NCBI GenBank assembly: GCA_024742475.1
Contig: JANSYI010000014.1
Span: 124,001-188,000 of the forward strand
Direction: 5' to 3'
DNA: 64,000 bases
Origin: a bacterium
GTDB lineage: Bacteria > Myxococcota_A > Polyangia > Nannocystales > Nannocystaceae
The notes beneath the pieces were generated by a model. The model saw nothing but the letters and a program-made list of their open reading frames with translations, was not told the DNA's origin and ran no database searches. The translations under genes were made by a program, and so were the position numbers. This document shows, one piece after another, positions 36,224-44,131 of the stretch. Every line of letters starts with the position of its first letter. Within the stretch, counting starts at the first letter, position 1.

Positions 36224-36997
36224 GTGACCGTGGTCGTAGGATTCCTGCTCGCCTTGCTGGCGCTGGTCGGCACTCACCTGCTCGACGGGGGGGAGCTCGG
36301 TCTCCTCTTCCAGCCCTCGGCCGCGTTGATCGTCGTTGGAGGCACGATGGCCGCGCTGGCCGTCCAATACTCCTGGAGCGCGCTGCGGACCGTGTTCGCG
36401 GATCTTCGCGACGGAGGTGCGAGCAACGCCCACCACATGTCGCGCGAAGAGACGATCCGGCTGTTCGTCGCCATGGCCGGCGCCGTCCACCGACGCGGGC
36501 CACGAGCGGTGCTCGGCGTGGCCGCGGACGTCGCCGCCGAATCCAGCCTCCTCTACAACGCGGTCGAGCTCGTCGGACGCGGGTCGAGCGTCGAAGACAT
36601 TCGCACGACACTCGAGCTCAGCGCAGAGCGCATGGACCGGCGCGCCGCGACTGCCGTGGAGATCTTGCGGGCGGGCGGAGGCTTTGCGCCGACCATGGGT
36701 GTGCTCGGTGCCGTCTTCGGACTGGTCCGCATCATGAGCGTGGTCGAGAACCCCGGCGAGCTCGGCAGCGGCATCGCTTTGGCCTTCGTCGCCACGATCT
36801 ACGGGCTCGGGCTGGCGAACTTCATCCTGCTCCCGCTCGCGGGACGCATGGAGGCGCGCGTCCGCACGCAGCTCGACGACATGGAGCTCATCATCGAAGG
36901 CGCCTGTGCCCTGGCCCGGCGCGATGAGCCCAAGCTCGTCGAACGCACGCTGGCCTCGTTCGCCCGTGAGCAAGGGAAGCGAGGCGTCGTCGCGTGA
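36224..36997 (+). CDS. motA: Stator protein MotA (first pair)
   Basis: A 257-residue inner-membrane protein starting VTVVVGFLLALLALVGTHL, with four helices and a cytoplasmic loop. SAALIVVGGTMAALAVQYS and the later RAGGGFAPTMGVLGAVFGLV are standard MotA segments. MotA with MotB forms the ion channel that drives rotation. Start GTG chosen to include the first helix. It overlaps motB (GTGA). Confidence 0.9.
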   Translation: MTVVVGFLLALLALVGTHLLDGGELGLLFQPSAALIVVGGTMAALAVQYSWSALRTVFADLRDGGASNAHHMSREETIRLFVAMAGAVHRRGPRAVLGVAADVAAESSLLYNAVELVGRGSSVEDIRTTLELSAERMDRRAATAVEILRAGGGFAPTMGVLGAVFGLVRIMSVVENPGELGSGIALAFVATIYGLGLANFILLPLAGRMEARVRTQLDDMELIIEGACALARRDEPKLVERTLASFAREQGKRGVVA

Positions 36998-37734
36998 TCC
37001 GGCGGTCGATCGGCCGGCGCAACGCCGAGGGTGACGCACAGCGGTGGACGGTGTCGTACTCCGACTTCGTCACGCTCCTGCTCGCCTTCTTTGCGAGCCT
37101 GTACTCGCTCGAGGTGCAAAAACCCGACCCGCCTCCGGTGGTCGTCGAGGTCGAGGTCGATCGCGAGCCGGAGCCGGAGCCGGAACCGGAGCCCGTGATC
37201 CTCGCCTGTGACGAACCGATCGGGTTCTCGGGGCCTCCCATGCCCCAGCGCGACCCGCCTACCCCCCCAACGCCCGAGGAGCTCCAGCTCGACGAGATCG
37301 TGCGCGCGCTCGTTCGAGACCCCGCCCTCGAAGGCCGCATCCAGCTCGACCCCGACCCTCGCGGCGTTCGCCTGAGCCTGGGCACCTCGGTGCTCTTCAA
37401 ACCCGGCAAGGACAAGGTGCTCGAGTCGGCGCACGAGACGATCGCCAAGCTCGGCCAGGCCCTCGGAAAGCTCGACGGGAGCATCACGATCGAGGGACAC
37501 ACCGACAATTTGCCCGTCCTGACTTGGGCCTTCCGCTCCAATTGGGAGCTTTCGAGCGCCCGAGCCACTGAAGTTCTCCTTCAACTGGTCGAAGTACACG
37601 GTATCGACCCCGCACGACTCTCCGCCGCCGGCTACGGGCAGTACCGCCCGATCGCGACCAACGAGACGCGGGAAGGTCGAGCCCTCAACCGACGCATCGA
37701 CGTCGTCGTGGCACCCACGAGGCAATCCCCATGA
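36994..37734 (+). CDS. motB: Stator protein MotB (first pair)
   Basis: A 246-residue MotB with a short cytoplasmic N-terminus, one membrane helix (about 20-40) with the ion-binding aspartate D24 in SYSDFVTLL (proton-type pattern), an acidic EPEPEP linker (about 58-68), and a C-terminal OmpA peptidoglycan-binding domain with TIEGHTDNLP. Anchors the stator to the cell wall. GTG start overlapping motA; ATGA overlap with fliL. Confidence 0.92.
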   Translation: MIRRSIGRRNAEGDAQRWTVSYSDFVTLLLAFFASLYSLEVQKPDPPPVVVEVEVDREPEPEPEPEPVILACDEPIGFSGPPMPQRDPPTPPTPEELQLDEIVRALVRDPALEGRIQLDPDPRGVRLSLGTSVLFKPGKDKVLESAHETIAKLGQALGKLDGSITIEGHTDNLPVLTWAFRSNWELSSARATEVLLQLVEVHGIDPARLSAAGYGQYRPIATNETREGRALNRRIDVVVAPTRQSP

Positions 37735-38219
37735 GCAAAGACAAGGACAAGGACAAAGACGCAGCGGAAGGCGAAGAGCTCGACGCTCCCAAGCCATCCA
37801 AGCTCCCGATGCTCCTGGCGCTCGTCAACATCCTGGCAACGGGCGCTGTCGGCTATCTCGTGTTCGCCAACGCGGGACCGCAGCCGGTGGAGAAGGAGGT
37901 CATCGACCCCTCGATCCCACCCACGCCTGTCCCGCTCGACCCGTTCGTCGTCAACCTCAACGAGCCCAAGTCCAGCCGCTACCTCAAGGCCACCATCGAG
38001 GTCGAGGTCCACGGCGAAGAGCGGGTCGCGTTGATCGAGTCCAAGAAGCGCGCGATCCGAGCCGACCTGCTCCGCTACCTCTCGGGCTTGAAGGTCGAAG
38101 ACACGACAGGCGAAGAGAAGAAGCTGAAGATCCGCGACGAGTTGATCGCGCGGGTCGAGAAGCAAACCGGCGCAAACACGCTCGCCGGGCTTTATTTGAC
38201 GGAATTCGTCATTCAATAG
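37731..38219 (+). CDS. fliL: Stator-associated protein FliL
   Basis: A 162-residue single-pass membrane protein: a highly charged N-terminus (KDKDKDKDAAEGEE), a membrane helix (about 26-46) and a periplasmic domain with DPFVVNLNEPKSSRYLKATI and a C-terminal LYLTEFVIQ typical of FliL. FliL forms rings around the stator and supports torque. Co-transcribed with motAB by overlaps. Confidence 0.92.
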   Translation: MSKDKDKDKDAAEGEELDAPKPSKLPMLLALVNILATGAVGYLVFANAGPQPVEKEVIDPSIPPTPVPLDPFVVNLNEPKSSRYLKATIEVEVHGEERVALIESKKRAIRADLLRYLSGLKVEDTTGEEKKLKIRDELIARVEKQTGANTLAGLYLTEFVIQ

Positions 38220-38247
38220 ACGCCCAGCGTCAGAGAACGAACGCTGT

Positions 38248-38266
38248 TCGGGCGCGCTTCGCCCGA
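38248..38266 (+). terminator. Hairpin after fliL
   Basis: A 7-bp perfect stem (TCGGGCG and its complement) around a 5-base loop, 28 bp after the fliL stop. No T-run follows, so it is a possible weak terminator or mRNA stabiliser at the end of motA-motB-fliL rather than a certain one. Confidence 0.4.
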
Positions 38267-38341
38267 GCCGCGCCGCGTTGCGTCCCGAAATGCCGATCAC
38301 CATTGCCCCGGTGATTGGGCAACCCTACAGATCGGGATGCG

Positions 38342-39325
38342 ATGGAAGCGCGCGTTGTCGTCCCTTGTTCTTGGCGTAGTCGGTTTGCCCCCGAGGTTGT
38401 GGGACACAGCCCCGCGCTCGAGTTCTCCCTGCACCTGATCGAGAGGTGCGCAGACACGGACTCGACCGTGCTGATCACCGGAGAGTCCGGCACGGGCAAG
38501 GAGCTGCTCGCCCGCGCCGTGCATCAAGGCTCCAAACGAAGCGCCCGACCGTTCGTCGCGGTCAACTGCGCCGCCCTCCCCGAGTCCCTGGTCGAGGCCG
38601 AGCTCTTCGGCCACGCCAAAGGGGCCTACACCGGCGCGAACAACAGCCGCTCGGGTCGCATGTTGGCGGCCCAAGGCGGGACCCTCTTCCTCGACGAAGT
38701 CGGCGACCTACCGCTCACCGCGCAATCCAAGCTGCTGCGCGCCCTGCAGGAGCGCGAGGTCACCCCCGTCGGTTCGGACACCCCGGTGTCATGCGACGTG
38801 CGAGTCGTCGCCGCCACCCACCGCGATCTCAAGGCGATGGTCGAGGCCGGTGAGTTCCGTCTCGATCTCTACTACCGCCTCAACGTCATCCGAGTGCACG
38901 CGGCTCCACTTCGCGAGCGCCCCGAGGACGTGGTCCCACTCGCCGAGCACTTCATCGCAATGTTCAACGAGAGAGCCGGACGCAGCGTCGAAGGCATCAC
39001 GCCCCAGGCCGCGGCGGCGCTCGCCGCCCACCCGTGGCAAGGCAACGTTCGCGAGCTGAGCAACGCGATCGAGCGTGCCGTCGTGCTTTCATCGTCGCCG
39101 ATGCTCGACGTGACGGCGCTCGGGCTCGAACCCGTCAAGACCGGCACGAAGCCCGCCGGCCCCTCCGTCCCCGAAGAGCTGGACCTTCGCACCGCGATCA
39201 AGAAGGTGGAGGGCCAGCTCATCGCGCGCGCGCTCGAGAAGGCGGGCGGCAACCGGACCGAAGCCGCCGCGATCCTCGGGCTCAACCGCACGACCCTGGT
39301 CGAGAAGATCCGAAAGCTCGGATGA
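38342..39325 (+). CDS. Sigma-54-dependent activator without receiver domain
   Basis: A 327-residue bacterial enhancer-binding protein: AAA+ domain with Walker A GESGTGKE (47-54), the sigma-54 contact loop GAYTGA (94-99), Walker B GGTLFLDEV (112-120), and a C-terminal Fis-type helix-turn-helix (AAAILGLNRTTLVEKIRKL). No receiver or FleQ-type N-terminal domain: only about 20 residues precede the AAA+ domain. It is likely the master activator for sigma-54 flagellar promoters, such as the one 83 bp downstream. Closest in role to FlrC/FleR or FlgR, but without phosphorylation input. Confidence 0.9.
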   Translation: MEARVVVPCSWRSRFAPEVVGHSPALEFSLHLIERCADTDSTVLITGESGTGKELLARAVHQGSKRSARPFVAVNCAALPESLVEAELFGHAKGAYTGANNSRSGRMLAAQGGTLFLDEVGDLPLTAQSKLLRALQEREVTPVGSDTPVSCDVRVVAATHRDLKAMVEAGEFRLDLYYRLNVIRVHAAPLRERPEDVVPLAEHFIAMFNERAGRSVEGITPQAAAALAAHPWQGNVRELSNAIERAVVLSSSPMLDVTALGLEPVKTGTKPAGPSVPEELDLRTAIKKVEGQLIARALEKAGGNRTEAAAILGLNRTTLVEKIRKLG

Positions 39326-39407
39326 GATCGTCGTCAAAACCGACGGCAGTCCTGACGCCTGAGCCGACGGATCTCGCAACCCCGCCTCACGATCCAAGCT
39401 TTAGCGT

Positions 39408-39423
39408 CGGCACGCATCCTGCA
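39408..39423 (+). promoter_or_regulatory. Sigma-54 promoter for flgB operon
   Basis: CGGCACG, four bases, CTGCA matches the consensus TGGCACG-N4-TTGCW at all fixed positions except the first T of each half. GG and GC are exactly 12 bases apart. It starts 54 bp upstream of the flgB ATG, leaving a leader of about 27 bases, and follows the sigma-54 activator gene. Confidence 0.8.
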
Positions 39424-39460
39424 CTGCATTGTCTTTGATCCCCGCAAAGCAGGTTTCCTC

Positions 39461-39856
39461 ATGATCAACGGCCTCAACAAAACGACCGACGCCATGGCCA
39501 ACGGCCTCACGTTCCATCGTCGGCGCCACGCGGTTCTCGCGGGCAACGTCGCCAACTCCGACACCCCGGGCTATCGCCCGCTGGATCTGGTGCGCGGCAA
39601 GGCATCACCGCTCGAGCTCGGCCTCGAGCAAACGAGCGAGCTCCACCTCCCCGAGGCGGGCACCACCGACCCAGGCCGGGGCGAGACCTTCTTCGACGAC
39701 GAAGGCGCGGAGCCGGGGCTCGACGGCAACACGGTCAGCGTCGACCGCGAGCTCGCCAAGGTCGACGCCAACCGCGTCCGTTACACCGCCACCTCCCGAA
39801 TGATCTCCAAGCGCCTCGCGGCCCTCCGCTACGCGGCAACCGACGGCATGGGCTGA
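39461..39856 (+). CDS. flgB: Proximal rod protein FlgB
   Basis: A 131-residue rod protein with HRRRHAVLAGNVANSDTPGY (about 19-38), the family hallmark, and the C-terminal NRVRYTATSRMISKRLAALR. FlgB forms the base of the rod, contacting FliE and the MS-ring. Begins the rod/MS-ring/ATPase operon; transcription is probably from the sigma-54 site upstream. Confidence 0.93.
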   Translation: MINGLNKTTDAMANGLTFHRRRHAVLAGNVANSDTPGYRPLDLVRGKASPLELGLEQTSELHLPEAGTTDPGRGETFFDDEGAEPGLDGNTVSVDRELAKVDANRVRYTATSRMISKRLAALRYAATDGMG

Positions 39857-39866
39857 TTGAGAACCG

Positions 39867-40304
39867 ATGGATTTCTTCACCTCGATGGAAGTTTCCGCCT
39901 CTGGGCTCGCTGCCGAGCGCACGCGGATGAACATGGCCTCCTCCAACATGGCCAACGCCCACACGACGCGAAGCGCCGATGGCGGACCGTACGCTCGCAA
40001 GACCGTATCTCTCGAGTCGGTCGACGTGATGCGTGGGCCAGCGCTCAGCTTCGACAACGTGTTCGAGGGCACCAGCAAGGGGGTCCGCGTCGCCGCGATC
40101 GAAGAGGACCAGAACCCGCCGCGCCTCGAATATGACCCGGGTCATCCCGACGCCGACATCAACGGCTACGTCGCGTTTCCCAACGTCAACGTGGTCGAGG
40201 AGATGGTCGACATGATCACCGCGAGCCGTGCGTACGAAGCCGGCGTCACCGCGCTCGACACGGCCGTCTCGATGGCTGAGCGCGCCACGGAGATCGGCGG
40301 CTGA
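39867..40304 (+). CDS. flgC: Proximal rod protein FlgC
   Basis: A 145-residue rod protein: MDFFTSMEVSASGLAAERTR, then MASSNMANAHTTRSADGGPYARK, and the C-terminal YVAFPNVNVVEEMVDMITAS with SRAYEAGVTALDT, all typical of FlgC. Ten bases after flgB in the expected order. Confidence 0.95.
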   Translation: MDFFTSMEVSASGLAAERTRMNMASSNMANAHTTRSADGGPYARKTVSLESVDVMRGPALSFDNVFEGTSKGVRVAAIEEDQNPPRLEYDPGHPDADINGYVAFPNVNVVEEMVDMITASRAYEAGVTALDTAVSMAERATEIGG

Positions 40305-40306
40305 GC

Positions 40307-40600
40307 ATGACCACCATCTCCAAGCACCTGCCGATCTCCCGCACGCAGAGCGTGCCGCGGGAGGAGTCGACGGACGACAAGGGCTTCGGCGACGTCCTCG
40401 CCGACGGCCTCGAAAAGGCCCGCGATGCCGAGACTCAGGCCAACGACCTCGGCGAGCGCTTCGCCGCCGGAGATCCCACCGTGGGCATCCACGAGATGAT
40501 GATCTCCGCCGAGCGAGCCGGGATCTCCCTGCGCTACGCCGTGACGCTGAAGAACAAGGCCATCGAAGCCTATCGCGATCTGATGAACACGCCTCTGTAG
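40307..40600 (+). CDS. fliE: MS-ring-rod junction protein FliE
   Basis: A 97-residue helical protein with GFGDVLADGLEKARDAETQAN and the C-terminal VTLKNKAIEAYRDLMNTPL, the FliE core. It links the rod to the MS-ring. One base separates it from flgC. Slightly shorter than E. coli FliE (104). Confidence 0.92.
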   Translation: MTTISKHLPISRTQSVPREESTDDKGFGDVLADGLEKARDAETQANDLGERFAAGDPTVGIHEMMISAERAGISLRYAVTLKNKAIEAYRDLMNTPL

Positions 40601-40614
40601 ACGACTAGTCCTCC

Positions 40615-42348
40615 ATGGCCGACCAAGACGACAAGACGCCCCAAGAGACCCCCTCGACGACCAGTGCGACCCCCGTGGGTCAGTTCGTCGGGCTGTGGAA
40701 CAAGCTGGGTGTCCGCCAGAAGGTCGTCGGGATCGTCGCGATCGTGGCCCTCATCGCCGGCCTGTCGTGGATGTCGATGAGGGAAGCGCCAATGCAGGGC
40801 GAGATCCTCTTCGCCAACCTGTCGCAGGAAGACGCGGGCAGGCTCGTGCAAGAGCTGCAGACCCGAAACGTCCCCTACGAGCTGGTCGCGGGCGGCACCG
40901 CAATCGAGGTGCCCAAGGACCAAGTCCACGAGCTCCGCCTCACGCTCGCCGCCGACGGTGCATCTCCGTCCGGGGGCACCGGCGTCGGGTTCGAGCTCTT
41001 CGACAGGCAGTCGTTCGGCGCGACGAACTTCGTCGAGCAGACGAACTTTCGCAGGGCGCTCGAGGGGGAGCTCGCTCGCACGATCAGCTCGCTGGCGAGC
41101 GTCGAGCGTGCACGCGTTCACATCGCCACGGGCAAGCGCTCGCTGTACGCCCGCAAGGACGACCCCCCCACCGCTTCCATCGTCGTCTCACTCAAGCCGG
41201 GGACGACGCTCGACCCGGCGCAGCGCCGCGGCATCGTCAACCTGGTGTCCAGCAGCGTCGATGGCCTCACCGCCGAGAACGTCGCGCTCGTCGACGGCAA
41301 CGGCAACGCCTTGAGCACACCCGGCTCCGACATGGAAGAAGCCGAGGTCGCCATGGAGCTCGAGCGCACGCTCGCCGCTCGCGTCGAGGCGATGATCGAG
41401 CCCGTGGTCGGGCCGGGCAACGTCAAGGTCACCGTGACCGCCGACGTCGACCGCGCCCAGGTCGAGCGCACCGAGAGAAAGTACGACCAAGGCCCCGACA
41501 ACATCGCTCTGGCGAGCGAAGAACGGCACGTCAGCGGTGGCAACGCCGTCGGCAACAACGGGGGCGTCGCGGGTGCACGCGGCAACCTTCCTGGCGCCGA
41601 AGGTGCCGGCGGTGGTGGTGGCGGCGCGGGTGCAGGCGGCCAAAACCTGCACGAGATCAAGAACTACGAGGTCAACCAAGTCATCGAGCGCACGGTTGGA
41701 CCTCGTCAGCGTGTCCGACGCCTGCACGTCGCCGTGCTGCTCAACGAGGAAGTCGACGAAGAGGGCGCTCCAGTCACGCGAACGCCCGAGCAGCTGAAGA
41801 GCCTCGAAGCGCTCGCACGCAAGGCAGCAGGGCTCGACGACCAGCGCGGAGACGGCATCGAGCTGCTCTCGGTGCCCTTCGTCAAGCCCGACCTCGAAGC
41901 TGGGGTCGAGGTTGCGCCCGCCGACGTCACCGGGGCCGAGCTTCCGCCGGTCTGGATGATGGCCGCGGCCGCGGGCGCAGCGTTGCTCATCATCATCGTG
42001 TTCGCGTTCATCATGATGCGTCGGCGCAAGAAGAAGCGCCAAGCCGCCGAGGCCGAGGCCGAAGCCCAAGCGCAAGAGCTCGAAGCGGGTACGCTGCCCA
42101 AGACGGTCGAGGAGCTCGAAGCGGAGCTGCCCGGAGACGCCGCCGGGGACGAGCGCTCTCTCGAGAAGAAGCCTCGACTCGAAGACCTCGACGAAGACGC
42201 CAGCAACCTCGAGCGCGCCACGGCGATGGCCGCCGCCGACCCCGAGATTGCGGCTCGCGTCCTCCGCGGCTGGCTGACCAGCACCAAGCGAGGCGCGAAG
42301 CCGACCATCCCCGCCGCCAACTCCAAGGACTATAGCGAGGCCGCATGA
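40615..42348 (+). CDS. fliF: MS-ring protein FliF
   Basis: A 577-residue MS-ring protein: first membrane helix at about 38-56, YscJ-type ring domain with LQTRNVPYELVAGGTAIEVP, the segment LEGELARTISSLASVERARV, a second helix near 444-465 (MMAAAAGAALLIIIVFAFIM) and a C-terminal tail that binds FliG. A Gly-rich loop (about 309-343) of low complexity interrupts the periplasmic part. Assembles the housing of the export gate. Ends with an ATGA overlap into fliG. Confidence 0.95.
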   Translation: MADQDDKTPQETPSTTSATPVGQFVGLWNKLGVRQKVVGIVAIVALIAGLSWMSMREAPMQGEILFANLSQEDAGRLVQELQTRNVPYELVAGGTAIEVPKDQVHELRLTLAADGASPSGGTGVGFELFDRQSFGATNFVEQTNFRRALEGELARTISSLASVERARVHIATGKRSLYARKDDPPTASIVVSLKPGTTLDPAQRRGIVNLVSSSVDGLTAENVALVDGNGNALSTPGSDMEEAEVAMELERTLAARVEAMIEPVVGPGNVKVTVTADVDRAQVERTERKYDQGPDNIALASEERHVSGGNAVGNNGGVAGARGNLPGAEGAGGGGGGAGAGGQNLHEIKNYEVNQVIERTVGPRQRVRRLHVAVLLNEEVDEEGAPVTRTPEQLKSLEALARKAAGLDDQRGDGIELLSVPFVKPDLEAGVEVAPADVTGAELPPVWMMAAAAGAALLIIIVFAFIMMRRRKKKRQAAEAEAEAQAQELEAGTLPKTVEELEAELPGDAAGDERSLEKKPRLEDLDEDASNLERATAMAAADPEIAARVLRGWLTSTKRGAKPTIPAANSKDYSEAA

Positions 42349-43439
42349 GCACCTCAGCCCTCACCGAGCAACAACGAGCGGCGGCGCTGATCCTCAGCCT
42401 CGACCAGGACGTCGCGCGCACCATCCTTCGGCACCTCGATGACGTCGAGCTGCGTCAGCTGACGCAGATCTCCGCGAGCCTGCCGAAGGTCAAGTCGGAT
42501 TCACTCGAAGAGATTGCGAGCATGTTCTGCTCGGCGATGAAGGTGCCGCTGAGCGCAGGTGCCGGTGGCGAGTACGCACGACAGCTCGTGACCGAGGCGG
42601 TCGGCCTCGAGCGTGCGCTGCAGCTGTTCGAGCCACCCCGCGAGGTGCCACCTGCTCTGGAGGCGCTCCGGGCAGCGCACGCCCCTACGCTGGCCGAGCT
42701 TCTCGCCGACGAACATCCGCAGGCCGCCGCCGTGCTCCTGACCCAGCTTCCCGCCCACAAGGCCGCGCAAGTGCTCGAGGTGCTCCCCAACGACAAGCGC
42801 CTCGATCTGCTCGGGCGCATCGTGGAGCTCGAGGAGGTGCCCATGCAACAGGTGGAGGTTGTCTCCGAGGAGCTCGCCCACGCGCTCGAGGCCGCTGGCG
42901 GAATCGCCTCTCTCGAGACACGCAACGAATTCGACGCGATCCGATTCACCGCGGGAGTCCTCAACGAGATCACCTCCGAGCTCCGAGAGCCCATCCTCGA
43001 AGGGATCGAAGAGCGCGAGCGTGGCGACGAGGAAGACGACGACGACTTCGACCTCGACGACCTCGACGACGACGACGACGGCGACGGCGACGACGGTGAA
43101 GAGGGGCCGAGCATCGCTCAGCAGATCCGCGACGCGATGTTCACCTTTGAGGACCTCGCCCGGATCTCCGTCCGCGAAGTCCAGCTCCTCATGCGCGAGG
43201 TCGACAAGGACACGATCCTCATCGCCCTCAAGACCGCGAACGACGACCTGCGCGACCACCTCCTGTCCGGAGTCTCTTCGCGAGCAGCCAAGCAGATTCG
43301 CGAGGAGCTTCCTCTCCTCCCGCCCACCAAGCTCTCCGAGGTGGAGAAGGCCCAGCGCGAGGCGGTCGAGGTGGTCGTCCGACTCGCCGAGTCCGGCCAG
43401 ATCAACCTCCCCGGTGCGGGTGGTGAGGAGATGGTGTGA
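42345..43439 (+). CDS. fliG: Motor switch protein FliG with acidic insert
   Basis: A 364-residue FliG: N-terminal domain, middle domain with the EHPQ motif (123-126) and a C-terminal torque domain (MFTFEDLARISVREVQLLMR). Between the middle and torque domains, at about 226-256, lies an acidic stretch of mostly Asp and Glu replacing the short DPELAE-type linker of other FliG proteins. The torque helix DKDTILIALKTANDDLRDHL is recognisable. It couples stator force to ring rotation. Overlaps fliH (GTGA). Confidence 0.94.
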   Translation: MSTSALTEQQRAAALILSLDQDVARTILRHLDDVELRQLTQISASLPKVKSDSLEEIASMFCSAMKVPLSAGAGGEYARQLVTEAVGLERALQLFEPPREVPPALEALRAAHAPTLAELLADEHPQAAAVLLTQLPAHKAAQVLEVLPNDKRLDLLGRIVELEEVPMQQVEVVSEELAHALEAAGGIASLETRNEFDAIRFTAGVLNEITSELREPILEGIEERERGDEEDDDDFDLDDLDDDDDGDGDDGEEGPSIAQQIRDAMFTFEDLARISVREVQLLMREVDKDTILIALKTANDDLRDHLLSGVSSRAAKQIREELPLLPPTKLSEVEKAQREAVEVVVRLAESGQINLPGAGGEEMV

Positions 43440-44131
43440 CGAAGCTGCGCCCGTTCGTGCCTCCGCCTGCGCCACGCCCGACGAGCGCGACCACGTCGGT
43501 GCCCGCCTTCCCGGTCCGAGCCGAGTCGAGCCCCCAGACGCCGTGTTCGAACCGCGCGTTCGTCCCCCCGCCTCTGCACGACGAGGCCCCCGAGGTCGAC
43601 CTGCAGGCGATGCTCGACGCGGCCCAGCAGGAGGTGGACGCCCTGCAGGCCAAGTCCGTATCGCAGGCGGAGACCCTGCAGACCGAGAAGTCCCGCTACC
43701 AACACGCGCTCTCGGTCATCGAACGCTCGAGGGTCGAGGCCGCCCGCATGATGGCGAAGGACGCCGTCATGCTCGGCATCGAGATTGGACACGCCCTGGC
43801 CGCGAAGGCGTTCGAAGTCGACCGCAGCCAGCTGATCACCCTGATGAACAGCTGTCTGCAAGAGTTCTCGACCGAGCATCCGGTCCAGGTCCGCGTCGCC
43901 CCGGCAGACGCCGACTCGATCCGCGCCCACCTCGAAGCCGAGGGCGCGACCTCCATCGAGGTCCACGGCGACGACGCACTGTCCCCCGGAGACTTGAGCG
44001 TCGAAGCCGAGCAGCTCGTGATCGACTCGCGGCTGACCGAACGCGTGCAGAACCTGCGAGAGGCGCTCGCGGCGACGGTGCGCAGCGACGAACAGCTCGA
44101 GCCCGACGCGGAAGACGAACCCGAAGCATGA
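43436..44131 (+). CDS. fliH: Flagellar export ATPase regulator FliH
   Basis: A 231-residue protein with a Pro-rich N-terminus (about 1-50), a coiled coil (about 55-125) and a C-terminal domain resembling FliH/YscL. FliH is divergent in sequence; the name rests on this layout, its position between fliG and fliI, and the C-terminal DLSVEAEQLVIDSRLTERVQ, similar to GGCRIETDFG-like endings. It links FliI to the C-ring. GTG start, ATGA overlap with fliI. Confidence 0.85.
   Translation: MTKLRPFVPPPAPRPTSATTSVPAFPVRAESSPQTPCSNRAFVPPPLHDEAPEVDLQAMLDAAQQEVDALQAKSVSQAETLQTEKSRYQHALSVIERSRVEAARMMAKDAVMLGIEIGHALAAKAFEVDRSQLITLMNSCLQEFSTEHPVQVRVAPADADSIRAHLEAEGATSIEVHGDDALSPGDLSVEAEQLVIDSRLTERVQNLREALAATVRSDEQLEPDAEDEPEA

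Noticed and set aside
42859..44127. N-terminal extension of FliI giving 858 residues
   Set aside because: The added part is Ser/Arg/Pro-rich out-of-frame sequence over fliG and fliH; FliI proper starts at the ATGA overlap at 44128.
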